Shown: positions 42,075-53,443 of the stretch, one piece after another
How positions within the stretch are numbered: the stretch's first letter is position 1
How the letters are laid out: every line of letters starts with the position of its first letter
Assembly: GCA_032718865.1 (NCBI GenBank)
Contig: JALUTQ010000040.1
Location: 496,001-560,000 of the forward strand
From: Tilletia caries
Taxonomy: Eukaryota > Basidiomycota > Exobasidiomycetes > Tilletiales > Tilletiaceae
Direction: 5' to 3'
DNA: 64,000 nt
Program-made: the position numbers and the translations under genes
The notes under the pieces: generated by a model
Told to the model about the DNA's origin: nothing
What the model saw: the letters and a program-made list of their open reading frames with translations, nothing else
The model's database searches: none

Positions 42075-43269
42075 AGACGCTCGAATGGGCCACAGCGTCC
42101 ATGCCGCCCGGATGCGGGAGCAGACTCCATCCTCAGCGTCGACGTCGACACGTACACGTTTCCACTGAACACAGCGACCCAGCTCGTTGGCACTCCTGTT
42201 CTCTTTCCTTTTTCGCTGAAGTCACGCTTGCTATCTGCTTACCGTCAACCTGCCTTTCTCAGCGTTCTTCCCACAACCTTTCAGCGTCCAAATGCGCCCG
42301 AGGTTTGCTTGCACACGATTTTCCCCACCAACGCCTGCTTTGGCATATACCAGTCACACAATGCACCGACCCTGATTTTTTCTCGACCTCTTCAATGCTG
42401 ACAGACGGATACTGGGGGCAGAGCAGTGTAAGATCTCGGACACGTCATGGCGCAAACTTGCGTTACATGCGCGGATCGTCCAGACCTCCATCTGCTGGCT
42501 GGCTGTCTTCTTACTGAAATATCATGCCCGCTGACCACTTCTCCCATCTATAACGCAGCTAACGCTATATATATGTTCTCACTTCCCTCTGCTTTGGTAG
42601 CATGTCAGGTTATACCCACCTCCGAGAGCCTTGGCTCAGATTCTCTTCGCCATCGCTGAAGACGTATCGAAGACGAACCTCAAGGCGGGCGGACGACTCG
42701 GACCCCCAGGCCTAAAACGTCGGAGATGGCTCTCAGTATCAAAAACTCCCGGATGCGGACAGCCCGAATGGGCTGAGAGTGTCTGGAGGGACCTCCCCTT
42801 CCCTTCAAGCTCCCGCCGAGGAGGCAAATTGCACCAACCGGACCTGCCTCGGGAACATTCATAACACGTCAGCACTGGCCTATTGACTGTTCAGGACGAC
42901 CTGGAAGCCTGCAGGCGCCGATCGATTCCAAGGACCCGGGACATGCTGTTTGCTGAGGGTGGACAATGGAGACTGGCGATCGTTCAAGACCTTACCAATT
43001 ACCTGACACCTTCGGAATCCACGGACATCTGCCACGGCTTTGGAACGACGCCAATTGATTCCTGCTTGGAGGATCCACATGCCATATAGGAAGAATGGAA
43101 ATGGTTTAGAGTGTTCATTCATTCATTCGATTTGGTGGGCCTCAAGGAAAAGGGGAAGGTCGAAGAAGAGAAAAGGCAGGCCACGTGAGAGGGGGGCGGC
43201 ATCCGGAGAGAACGAACGAAAGAGACCTCGAGAAGGGGGGCGGCGGGCAGATGGCAGAGCGAGCGAGGG
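42075..43269. other. Spacer between copy C and the Harbinger element
   Basis: About 1.2 kb with short frames only. No conserved protein, RNA or repeat is recognised. Confidence 0.4.
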
Positions 43270-43272
43270 AAA

Positions 43273-43303
43273 CTAGTGCTGTTCACACGTAGACCTTAGT
43301 CTC
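43273..43303 (+). repeat. Left terminal inverted repeat
   Basis: 31 bp starting AGTGCTGTTCACACGTAG; pairs with 49214-49244 with two mismatches. Confidence 0.88.
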
Positions 43304-43362
43304 GCCCACCCTCTCTTGTTCTCGCCTACGCTCGCTCAGTTTCGCTGCGCGACGCGAAACCT

Positions 43363-43384
43363 GGAGGACCTCAAAAGGTCCTCC
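43363..43384. repeat. Short hairpin in Harbinger subterminal region
   Basis: GGAGGACCT-caaa-AGGTCCTCC is a perfect 9-bp stem with a 4-nt loop, inside a stretch repeating ctcgc(c/t) motifs. Confidence 0.7.
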
Positions 43385-43649
43385 TGTTCTCGCCTCGCCT
43401 CGCTCCGCCTCACCACAAATCACCTAGGCTCGCTCAAGCACACTTGCATTACAGAATCCTAGATAGATGCACAATCAGACCGAACTGGTACAGATACAGT
43501 CTGGAAGCAAGCGCACTTCGACTGCTGGCGCATAACCGATTGGGAAAGAAGCTGAAATCGAGGGGAAAAATGGTAGTGAAGCAAACGGGATGGTCTGGAC
43601 GTTGAGCTCGCCCGAGTAGAAGATATTCACGCTCGAACTCCAAAGCTAG

Positions 43650-43775
43650 ATGTTGAGCGAGACCACAGCCGTGTCGATGGCCTTGATGTTACTGGACAGG
43701 GAGGCGTAGTCGGCTATGGCGACGGTAGCCAGGGAGAGAAGTGCAACGAGGTTGTGAAATGTGAAAGAACTGCAT
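43650..43775 (-). pseudogene. Broken HsbA-like fragment with signal peptide
   Basis: On the minus strand an ATG at 43775 starts MQFF; after a one-base shift in TTCTTTC the text reads FTFHNLVALLSLATVAIADY, then ASLSSNIKAIDTAVVSLNI and a stop. This is a signal peptide followed by the first helix of an HsbA-like domain. The stop after about 42 residues, the frame change and the absence of later helices mark a pseudogene, apparently a host fragment carried inside the transposon. Confidence 0.45.
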
Positions 43776-45615
43776 CCTGAAGAATGAGAGTATGGGTGAT
43801 TTGAATTTGAATGTGAAGAAGGGTAAAGCTTGGGGGGTAAAGGCGGGTTAAGCCTGTCTTTGAGAAGGAAGCAGAAGTGTAAAGTGAGGAAGGAGTGGTT
43901 AGATGACGAGGATACAGCAAAAGTGAAGTTGGCACATTGACCGCGGCCTTTTTATGGCTTTCCGAAGGACGCATTCGGATACCCCCTCGAATGTTGCACC
44001 ACGCTGTAGACAGATTACGTTTAGCTAAACTGTCCTCGACGACGCTGAAACCTCAAACCTCTTCCGCCAAAAAAGGAGAGCGTGTGAACTGTGAAGAACC
44101 TGTGTTGAAGTGAAGCGAAAAGGTTAGCTGAGTCGGCATCAAAAGACGTTGTGCGGTGTGCCTCGTTCCTTGACCCTTGCACTTCAGCCAGCCAGCAAGG
44201 TGGAAGACATCAAATGCACAATGCATAATGTCAGCAGAAAAAAAAGGGGAAACATGAGCTCAAGCGTCAACAGTTGGGAGCAGTTGGGAGCGGTTAACTG
44301 TTCACCTCGCAGTGATCAGTGACCCCGAGACCCGAGTTCCCGACACCTCTCGCAGTAGTGTTTGCTAGACGGAGCCGATCGATCGATGCGGTACCAGATG
44401 CAATAAGGGGGGGTGGTGGTCTCTTCTTGTATGAGCAGGCGGGTTCCGGATAGAGAAAAAGTGAGTGGAACAACAAGCCAGGTCAGATTTCAGAAGGGTC
44501 AATCACGTACAGCTAGTGCGCACGACGCAGAACTTGGGCATGAATGTACCTGACGGAAGACAGGCGCAGCAATGGAGCAACAGATTCAGCAAAAACAGTT
44601 TATCCTCTGAGACTCAGTATGAGCAAGCGGCGCGCTACGGTTCATACTCACATTTTGGTGTTTTGACTTTTTGCTCGATCTTGGTGAGGAGCTGTAATCC
44701 CCTACCGACCCATGGTAGGCGATGCGCAGTGGGGGGTGCGGAGGACTGGGGAGATCGAAACAGAAGAAGGAAAAGCTGCATGAACCAAATAGGTGGGGCG
44801 TGGGGCAGGGTTGAGGATCGTCAGCCGTCTGGAGACGTGTGGAGGGGTCTGAGGAAGAGGCAGGGGTGATCTGTGATGACTGGTGGTGGTGACATAATAC
44901 TTAATAAGATATGTTGAACCGCGCCACTTGCCAGACACTGTGGAAGATCTCACGGTCAAGTTCAGTCAGTCATTGTCAGCCGGCCAAGCGTCACGGCGCA
45001 GCAGTCACTCATCTTCAAATCGAAGCCAGGTTATCTCCGCGTTCTGAGGAGTGAGAGCATGGAAGCAAGTCGTGGCAGGGGACTGGTCAGCATTAGCATC
45101 GCACATGGAGAGAGTAGTGACTGGGTTTGATACTCGACGGTGCTGGTGGCCTGGTGCTGACTTCCGGAGCGAGTGGTGGGGGAAGTCGGCAGCTGTCGGG
45201 GCTGTGTTGCCGTGCTGTGTTCTGTGGTGCGATGCTGCTGTTGAGCGGCAAGGGGGGGCGAGGGAGGGGAGGAGAGGTGCTGAACATGTGTCAGGAACAG
45301 TTCACAGTTGGGAGAGAGTGGGAGTACGGCTCACTGGCTGTGTGGAGTGTGGACGTGTGGTGGTAGGCGGATGCGTGAAGGGTGTGGTCGGGAGAGAAGA
45401 AAAGACGACCTGTGGAGGGGAAGAAAAAAGGGCGACACGTGCACCCCGGCAGTCAGCAGTCGGCAGAGAAGGTCCGTAGTGCCGAGTGTCGGGGTTGTCC
45501 TGCAATAGAGAAGAGCAGGTGTCAGCTGTCACCAACGTCTGCAGCAGCATTGAGAACTCACCTTTCAGCTCACCTCTGTGCGGTGCTCCTCCCCGCTCCT
45601 CCCTCTCTGTCCCAC

Positions 45616-47547
45616 ATGTCCGTTCCTCCCGGCCCCGGTCCCGCTCGGGCTCGTCCTCGTCAGGTCGCTCCGTCCCGCACATCACCCCGGAAGGTGGCCG
45701 CAAACGCTCCCGCACCTCAGGCAACGGGACAGCCCTCCACAGCTGCCGCTGGGATCTTGAGTGGGGCTCTGGGTCCTGCCGCTGGTGGTGGTGCCGATGC
45801 AGCTCCGGCACCGGCCGAGATCGAAGAAGGCGCCTCCAAAATGCGCTGGACGCGCGTAGACGAGGAAAACTTGGCGGAATGGCTCTGCAAGAGAGACAAG
45901 TCTGGATTAGCAAGGAATCTGGCTCTGTTCATCTCGCACAAGAACGATGCCTGCCTGCGCATGATAAAGGAACTTCGTCTGGCGGATCAGCACCCCACGC
46001 TCGCCGAACTGCTGAAGGGTCAGCAGAAACTCGCTGCAAAGAGGGTCGGAGACAAGGTCAGCAAGATGATTGAGCGCTACAACTCCGTTGTGCAGCAGCT
46101 AAGCACAACTGGAGGTGGCATCGGAGGGGTAGGGGAGGATGAAGAAAACGCCCTGTTCAAAGGTGCGAATGGAAGAAAGGGGGAGACGATTCAAGGTCAG
46201 TCCTATACTTATTCCCACCGCGCTATCAGAGGAACTAGATCGCTGAGATGCTGGAATTTAAAGCCTACGTCGAAAGGACCTGCCATTGGTACTATACCCT
46301 TGAAGATGTTATGGCCACGAAGTCCAACGTCCGTCCGCCCGTGGTAGCCAGCAGTGCAGGTCTCGCGCAGCAGCCTCGGGCGGTCCCCGAGAATTCGGAC
46401 GCCGATCTAGAGGCGTATGGGGATGCCAATTCTGCGCAGCGGATCTTGGACGCAGATTTTTCCTGTTCCGGATCAAGGAGGCGATCTGGAACAAGGAGAC
46501 GAGGCTCTTGGTAGTCCAGCTGCTGCTGGAGAGGAGCGTGGCCAACCACAGCAGAAAGGAAAGGAACGGGAGATCAGTGGCAGTCAGCACCCCGAAAAAA
46601 GCCAAGATGGTCAAGAGAGCCAGAAAGGTCCAACGATCAAAACCCAAAGCTCTTCGCGCGGGCCCGTTCTCAACAAAAGGCCCGGTCCCAACCCCCTTTC
46701 TACGCCAAGCAAGTCCTCCAGCATAGCGGACGTTATCGTGTCTCTCGATGCCAACAGAACCAAAAACCAGCAAGAACGCGAACGAGTTGCAATGGACCGC
46801 GATCGGGCTGCGTTGTTGGAGGCAGCCGAAGCCAAGAAGGCGGCTGAAGCTGTGGAAAAGACCAAATGGTCTGGGGACCAGGCCTTGCGATGGGCGGAAC
46901 ATGAGGCCGAAAAGAAGGAGAGGGAGAAGGAGCGCGAGGACAGGAGGATGGAGCTAGAGGCCAAAGAGACCAGAAGGGAAACAGAAATGCGATGGGAGCG
47001 ACATCGACGTGATGAGCAGCGGGAGGCTGATCGGCTGCGAAGAGAGGAGGAACGGGAAGATCAGAAGGCGCGTAGAGAGGAGGAGAAGGAGGAGCGAAGG
47101 GAAGAGAGGGAGGAACGAAGGGAGGAAAGGCGTCAGCAAGATAAGGAGCGAGCAGAAGAAAGGGCGTTGGAACGAGAGAGGCTCAGACTGGAGATGTTCA
47201 GGGCACAATCGGCCACCAACGCGCCTCTCGTCAACCCTTTTGGAGCACATGGTACGAGCTCGGTTCCACATCTCAGCTGAGAATTAGGTTACTGATTCTC
47301 TACGTTCTGACACTATTCCTTAGGTTCTGCCGGTCCTCAGCAGCAGTGGGGACCTCCTCCGCCCTGGTTGGCTCAGGTTCTGTCTGGGGGCCCACCGCAA
47401 TGGCAGTCAGCGCTTTCGAACCCAGGGCAAGGTTCGATGTCGTCGTCTCGACCAGAACCAGGAGCAAGGATTGATCCGTCGAGCACGTTGTCGTCGTCTC
47501 GGACAGAACCAGGAGCAACGCTCGGTGCGTCGAGGCCCGAGGGATAA
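45616..47547 (+). CDS. Harbinger Myb/SANT-like DNA-binding partner protein
   Basis: Starts at MSVPPGPGPARARPRQ. Residues of about 75-165 (KMRWTRVDEENLAEWLCKRD, GLARNLALFISHK, KVSKMIERYNSVVQQL) have the trihelix/Myb-like form of the second protein of PIF/Harbinger elements, which brings the transposase to the ends. After an intron near 46196-46231 the text resumes as IAEMLEFKAYVERTCHWYYT and LDADF; a frame change at the T-run at about 46456 leads to a highly charged coiled coil (46460-47250, many RxxEEREE units). A last intron (about 47252-47323) and a Pro/Ser tail end at the TAA at 47547. The second intron junction does not keep frame cleanly, so the gene may be damaged or my model wrong. Confidence 0.65.
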
Positions 47548-47690
47548 GGTCGGTCAAACATTACAAACTTCCAATGTCCATCTACAGGCTGCAGAGACTG
47601 AATTCAAAAGCTGACAACATTTTTGAATTGCAGTGAATCAAAGCCCATCCGTTGTTTGTCGTGGTTCCTTTTCCGCCTCCCTCTTCGCCA

Positions 47691-49039
47691 TCAATCCAAA
47701 CGACGTTGAAACTGCAGCACCTCCCTTTGAACGTTTTTCCGTCGCCGATCCTGTGCTCTGTCCTCAACAACATTGGCACCCTCTTCCCCCTCTTCATTCT
47801 CCCCCTCTTCATTCTCCCCCTCTTCAAGACGTTCGTCCTCCCAATCGTCCTTGGCCCACAGCATTATGTTGTGGAGGACGCAGCAGGCGCTGACCCATCG
47901 GCATACGAGTTCCATACTGTCGTCGTTCAGCACCCGCAATCGCAATCCTCTCAGACTGGACCATCGATTCTTCAGCAGTCCAAACGCGTGCTCAATATCG
48001 ATGCGCAATGAAGACAGCGCGCGATTGAAGTTGCGATTGTCGGGGAGCCGAGATAGAGGACGCTTGTATGGGGCCACCAAGTGATCGCCACAGGGGTATG
48101 CCGAGTCGGCGATGAGGTATTCGTGAGGGGAAAAATACTCATCAGGTCGCATCGCTACATCTGTATTCGACCACACTCGACTGTCATGAACAGAGGCCGG
48201 CCATCCCGTACTGATAAAAGTGAATTGCTTCTTCCTGTTGCAGACTGCAGTCAGGTTGATAGCATACTTCTTCTTGCGTGTGAAGGATTCTTCGCCTGTC
48301 ATCGTACCGCCTGATTAGAAAGATGATAAGTCTACATCAGCGCTGCCATACATGAGCATGATTCAACCATCGACGCATAACATGACAAACCTGGTTTCTC
48401 GTAAAGAACAACATCCGTACCGTCCAGCTTCCCGATCGCCCCCCTTAAGCCCGCCCTGTTGTAGGAGTCTTTTGATTCTGCTGCTCTGTCGTCAGCGTCT
48501 GGCCACTGAATCCAATCCTGCATGATATCGCTGAGAGCTCGTGTCACCCGCTTCATGCACTTGACAATATGTCCCTCCGATGTGGCCCAGTGCCCCGCCT
48601 CGATCCGAATCCCACTTCCCGAGCCACTCATACCAAATTTGTGCAGCGCGATTGCCAACTGTTCCGCTACGGAAGATTGAGGAGACCTCGCAGTCGCCGA
48701 CGTGCCAAAGATGGGATTGCTGGCGATGAGATCGTGGACTAGGCCGAACGTCGCACGGTCCATCCTGACCCAGGTCCGGAATCGAGAATCATCGAGCTCT
48801 GGCAGCACCATATCCACCCAGGCACGCGCCTTTGGAACAGGCAATCGATCCTCAAGATATCGAGTTTCGTAGAGTTCCGCAAGCATGATCATTGAGATTG
48901 TTGAGAGAGAAGGAAAGGACACAGATGACTCTGTGTCGCTGTCTGTGTTGGGGAATGACTGCGCTTCGTCCAGCACGAGGAAAGCAGTGAGGCCTTCTGC
49001 TTCTTGTATGAGTCGAGCTCGATCTGTACGCGGTCGCAT
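47691..49039 (-). CDS. PIF/Harbinger transposase (DDE_Tnp_4 type)
   Basis: Two exons, 49039-48391 and 48310-47691, joined in phase 1, give 422 aa. The N-terminal part has FRTWVRMDRATFGLVHDLIA, VAEQLAIALHKFGMSGSGSG and HIVKCMKRVTRALSDIM, the helix-turn-helix region of HARBI1-like transposases. The catalytic domain shows the DDE triad: first Asp in IGKLDGTDV, second in YLIADSAYPCGDHL, Glu in RIDIEHAFGLLKNRWSSLRG. Conserved neighbours are KKKYAINLTAV and STGWPASVHDSRVW. An acidic EEGENEEG stretch lies near the C terminus. All catalytic residues are present and the frame is unbroken, so it could be functional. It faces the Myb-like gene tail to tail, 143 bp apart. Confidence 0.9.
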
Positions 49040-49213
49040 GGCTGGTCAACGTTGTGGTTGCACGTAGCCAAAGTGAGGACGGATGCGCGAAATGGCCAAG
49101 TTGTGAGCTCTGTTGTATTGGACGCTGTGTTGTATTGAGCGTAGGGCAAGGCATACAAACTGTTACAAAAATGAGGCGAACTCAGGAATTTAGGCGCGGC
49201 GCGGGGAGGCGCA

Positions 49214-49244
49214 GCGAGAATAAGGGCTACGTGTGAACAGCACT
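49214..49244 (-). repeat. Right terminal inverted repeat
   Basis: Inverted copy of 43273-43303, followed by ACT (49245-49247), the target duplication. Confidence 0.88.
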
Positions 49245-49247
49245 ACT

Positions 49248-49385
49248 ATAGGATCCAGAGAACAGAAACAGAAAAAGAGAAAGAATCCTCAAGAAGTGAA
49301 GAAAAAAAAAAAAGGCAGGGAAGGCGGAAGGTTCGTTAATATCAGAGGAAGGACAGGCGCGAATGAAGAGGTCGAAAAGTCTCGG

Positions 49386-49459
<74 letters not shown>

Positions 49460-50032
49460 GGGGTTAAGACAAGGGGGCAGAACGCGAGCAGGGAGAACCC
49501 GAGAAAGTAGGACGGCAACCGGTCTCCCCATCCTGCGAGACGGGACCGGGAACCTCTTCCAGCGGACCGGGGGGGGGGGGGGGGTTGGGTTCCAGAGGGC
49601 CGAGGGGTTGGCGTCGGACGGGTTGGCCGTACGAGAGTCGGAGAGAAAATTAGAAAAGAGATCGTCCAGGGGGGGGGAGGCCGTGGGGAGATATGTAGCA
49701 GCTGTAAAGGTTCAGGGGATGGCCCCCGGTTAGATGTAAAGACGGGGCCGAAAATGGGGGTCGTGGTTCGGTTTTGCATGTTATCGATTCTTGTTTGTTT
49801 CTTTGTCGAGTATATCGCGGTGTAGAGAGAGGTTCCGAGAACGGGGATCCGATGGGCGAAAGGGAAGGGGGACGCACGCGAAGTAGAGAAAGAGTAGGAG
49901 AGTAGAATGGTAGTGTCACTCGACGGCGCACGCAGGCTGGACCGGGCGCCGGATCGATCTCCTCGTCCCAAAAAAAAAAAGGTCGGGAAGAATCGTCCCT
50001 CGCGGGGGGGATCCCCAGGACCGCAGAAAACA
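49248..50032. repeat. Microsatellite-rich spacer
   Basis: A pure (AG)n run at about 49388-49456 (some 34 units), G-runs near 49568-49584 and an A-run near 49969. No gene is supported; it lies downstream of PAL1. Confidence 0.8.
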
Positions 50033-52633
50033 TCAACCCGCCCTGGCCTTGCGTCCAAACTTGCTAAACAAACTGCCACTCCTTCCCAACCCACCCTCCC
50101 CCCGTCCCTGCGCAGCAGACGAACCCGGCGATCCAGGCGAGTACGACCGGGTCCCCACCCCACCCGCCGAAATCGCGCCCTTCCGCATCCCGGCCAGCTG
50201 CGGCCCCGGCCCACCCGCAGCCGAAGCACCACTCCGACCCGGACCTTCACCTTCACCACGCGTCTGCAAATAATCATCCCCCTCATCCTCATACGCCGGC
50301 GCGAGCGGGCTACCGCGCGCACTCGCGCTGGCGCCCGCGCCGGGGCTGGGGAGCATGACGGGGGAGGAGAGGTGCCGGAGACGGCGGGGGTCTGTGGGTG
50401 TGATGGGGGAGGGGGACGAGCCGGACTCGAGCTCGGAGGTGTCGAGTTTGAGGGCGGGCATGTTGGGGTTTTCTGAGCAGTAGAGGGAAGAGGGGAAGGG
50501 GAGGGGTTGGGGGGAAGAAGATAGGGAGGGAGGGAGGGAGGGAGGGAGGGAGGGAGGGAGGGAGGGAGGGAGGGAGGGAGGGAGGGAGGGAGGGAGGGAG
50601 GGAGAGAGGGGTCAGCACATTCTGGCATTTCTTTAAAAAAAAAAGCATTGATGAGGTGAGGGGGATTGAGGGAGTGAGATCCGATCCTGGAGGCAGGAAG
50701 CGGGAAGCGGGGAAACATTCCCCAGAAATGCGGTCGACCATTCCCGCTCCCTGCCCTTCGCATCCTCAAAATCGAACTCTTCACAAGCGAGATCGAGGGG
50801 GTACTGATAGCATTGGTGTCGCAGCCGCAAATCGATTGAGAGAAACGGGGGGAGTGTCGCAGAGTGGGGGGGGGGGGGATGGAAAGGAGCGGTATAGGGG
50901 AGAAACAGAGAGAGAGCGAGCGAGAAAGGAAGGGGCGGCAGGGTTCGCGTGCAGGTCCTTGGGGGGTTGCGCGAGGGGTTCCCCCAGCAGGAGAGTCCGA
51001 GGGGGGGGGGGGGGGGGGGTCCGAATTAAGTTTTCGTGTGTGTCGTATGTACGGGTTATGCGCGATAGAAGGCGCAAGGAGAAGGGAAGGTGCCGGGACC
51101 GAAGGAAGGAGAGAAAGAGAGAACCCCAGGTGGTAACAAGAGAAAGGTGGTGCACAGAGAGGGAGGGAGGGAGGGAAGAAGAGGAGAGGAGAGGGAAAAA
51201 GGGGAAATTCATCGGCCAAACTCACGCCGCGCGCTTTTCATCCGCTTGATCAAGCTCTTGCTCCTCTTCGGGCCCGAACCAGCAGCAGCACCACCATACG
51301 CACCCCCATCCGCCGCACCCTCGTTCCGGTCCCTGTTGTTCCTCGCGCCTCCATAGTCCGGCTCGGGGAAGGGCGAGACGCCGGCAGCGATGACGAACTC
51401 GCCCGAGTTGTCGAGTGGGGCATTGCTGCCGTCGTCATGGTCATCCGGGATGATGCCAGCGCCACCGCCGACGGTGCCGACGCCGACGCCGCCGGAGGTG
51501 GTGCGTGCGTTGCGACCGCCTGGACGGGTTATGGTCCCGTCTGAGTAGCCGAGGTTGGACTTGTCCTTGTTGGAGGAGGACGTCTTCCCGGTGAGGACGG
51601 CCTCCATGTCGAGCACACTGCTTGCTGCGCTCGGAGTGCCACTCTCATCCCCTTCACCGTAGGGAGAGAGACCGGCACCGGAACGAGAACCGCCGCCGCG
51701 GCCGTTGCGGGCGTGTCTGTCGGAGCTGGATCGTCGGACGGGTGCGGCGGGCGTAGCGAAGTCGGTCCATGGCTCGGGGACGATGCCCCATGCTTCCGCG
51801 AGCGGGTTGGACTGTTCCGACGGCTTGGTGATGTATCCCTTGTTCCGCCCAGAGACGGCCGAGGAGGCGGAGTGGGAGTAGTTGTGGCTCGGCCTGCTCG
51901 ATCCGCCGTCCTTGCTGTAGGGGAGTGGTGGTGGGGCGGTGGTGCTGAAGTCAGAGTCGGAGGACTGGGCCCGGCCGAGGGACGGCTTCTCGAGCTGGTC
52001 GTCGTCGGCGAAGGGAGTGGTGGCGGAGTCCATGGTGCGGGAACGGTGGACGGGGGGTTTACCGGTGCGGGACGATGCGCTGCCCGCTTCGGAATCGGCT
52101 GCATTCATGCGCTGCAAGGTGGCTTGTGCGAGCGGGCTGAGATTCTGGCGACTTCCTCCGGCGTTGGCAGCAGCAGCACTACCGCCGCCACCCCCACCAG
52201 CGCGACCGGGTGGGCCGTCTTCGAAGGTGAATGCCTTGACGGGAGCCTTGTGTCCGTGCCGGTTGGAGTGGGGACTGCAGGCGTCGTACGGGGAGTCGTG
52301 ATGGAAGAGACTCATGCCATGGAGACCCGAAGCGTCGAGGCGATCAATCACATCGATGCGACTTGGCCCCTTAGGGTCGTTCTTTCCCGACGCTCCCTGG
52401 CCATCTTTTGCAGGGGGCTTCTTGTGACCGCGCATCTTGTTGAACGCGCCGGCCATGCGTGATCCGAAGCCTGCGACTGCACCTGGCTCTGACTTTGCGG
52501 GGGGCAGTGGTCTTGGCTCTGCGTCTGTGTTGTCTGGGTCGGTGACGGTGACCACATCGGAGAGGGCGGCGAGCACGGCGGCGCGTGCGTGGTCGGTGGG
52601 CGCGGCGGGCACGGAATCGACGCTCGACATCAT
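50033..52633 (-). CDS. PAL1: Pal1-family cell morphogenesis protein
   Basis: Two exons, 52633-51226 and 50472-50033, give 615 aa. Pal1 signatures: SRIDVIDRLDASGLHGMSLF, then HHDSPYDACSPHSNRHGHKA, and WGIVPEPWTDFATPA. The conserved C-terminal motif is split by the intron: KRSKSLIKRMKSAR|QNPNMP, matching the K-S-L-x-x-R-x-R-x-x-P-N-x-P ending common in fungi. The rest is Ser/Gly-rich and probably disordered; the second exon adds a Gly-rich tail ending GRKARAG. Pal1 is a membrane-associated protein of growing tips that binds the end4/Sla2 module and controls cylindrical shape. The 753-bp intron is unusually long and made largely of simple repeats. The gene is divergent from the PPP4R2-like gene; 375 bp separate the start codons. 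Confidence 0.88.
50523..50604. repeat. (GGGA)n microsatellite in PAL1 intron
   Basis: About 20 tetranucleotide units inside the 753-bp intron; a G-run at about 51001-51019 and G-rich tracts lie in the same intron. Confidence 0.9.
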
Positions 52634-53008
52634 CGTGGGGGCCGAGTGTGTGTGGGTGGGAGTGTGTGGGTGGGTGAGTGAGTGAGTGAGTGAGTGAGTG
52701 GCAGCGTTGATGGCGAGGTGCTCGCTGATGACAATCGCTGGCTGAGTGCGAGCGAGCGAGTGAGGGGCGTGGGCCGTGGCGAATCGATTACGATCCCAGA
52801 TTGTAATGGCTTGGCGCTAGTCTGCCGATTATCGTGACCTGGACCTGACTGAGACTCCTCGCTAAGTGCTGAGTGAGTCTGGCTGATTGGCGATGATTTC
52901 CATCTCGACGCGATCCTGCCTCGCCTCGACGCGTCTCTCTCATCACTGCACTCGCTTCACGTTCTCTGTGTTTACCTTGCAACTGATGTGCGATCGTGCC
53001 AGCCAGCC
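52634..53008. promoter_or_regulatory. Bidirectional promoter region PAL1 / PPP4R2-like
   Basis: A (GAGT)n run at about 52673-52700 on the PAL1 side. An ACGCGT word in ctcgacgcgtctc (near 52927) and a neighbouring tcgacgcgat lie on the other side. Confidence 0.4.
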
Positions 53009-53400
53009 ATGACGGACACAGCAGCAGCAGCAGCAGCGATCGAGAGCGCCTCCACCCTCGTCGAAAACGAGGTCGACCGTCTGCACGCGCCCGCAACCGT
53101 ATACCTCACCAAGCTCGCACACTTCCCATACAGCGACCAGACACACACTCCAGCCCTCCAACACATCGCAGACACCGACACCTGGCCCCCACACGGCCCC
53201 GCCTGGGACGACGACCTCAGAATCGCAATCCAGCATCGCCTCTTATCTGCCTTCCGCGCATATCCCGCCCCGCACGAGGTGCAGCCAGAGCTCCATCGCG
53301 CCGCCCCGCTCATCCCGCTTCTCTTGCAGCGCCATCAGCAGCAGATACAGCACGCACATCAGCAACAACTCGCCGCACAGATCGCCAACAATGCCGGTCC

Positions 53401-53443
<43 letters not shown>

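Larger units (their letters stand above)
43304..45615. other. Left arm of the Harbinger element
   Basis: About 2.3 kb of element DNA upstream of the Myb-like gene. Apart from the hairpin and the HsbA-like fragment no coding sequence is supported; several long GC-rich frames at 45050-45500 look spurious. Confidence 0.4.
43273..49244. mobile_element. PIF/Harbinger DNA transposon (5972 bp)
   Basis: The termini are 31-bp inverted repeats with two mismatches: AGTGCTGTTCACACGTAG... at 43273-43303, and its complement ending at 49244. They are flanked by a 3-bp direct duplication ACT (43270-43272 and 49245-49247), the size made by PIF/Harbinger transposases. Inside lie a DDE transposase on the minus strand (47691-49039) and a convergent Myb-like gene on the plus strand (45616-47547), the two-gene set of this superfamily. 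The left 2.3 kb holds a hairpin (43363-43384) and a broken HsbA-like fragment. Confidence 0.9.
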
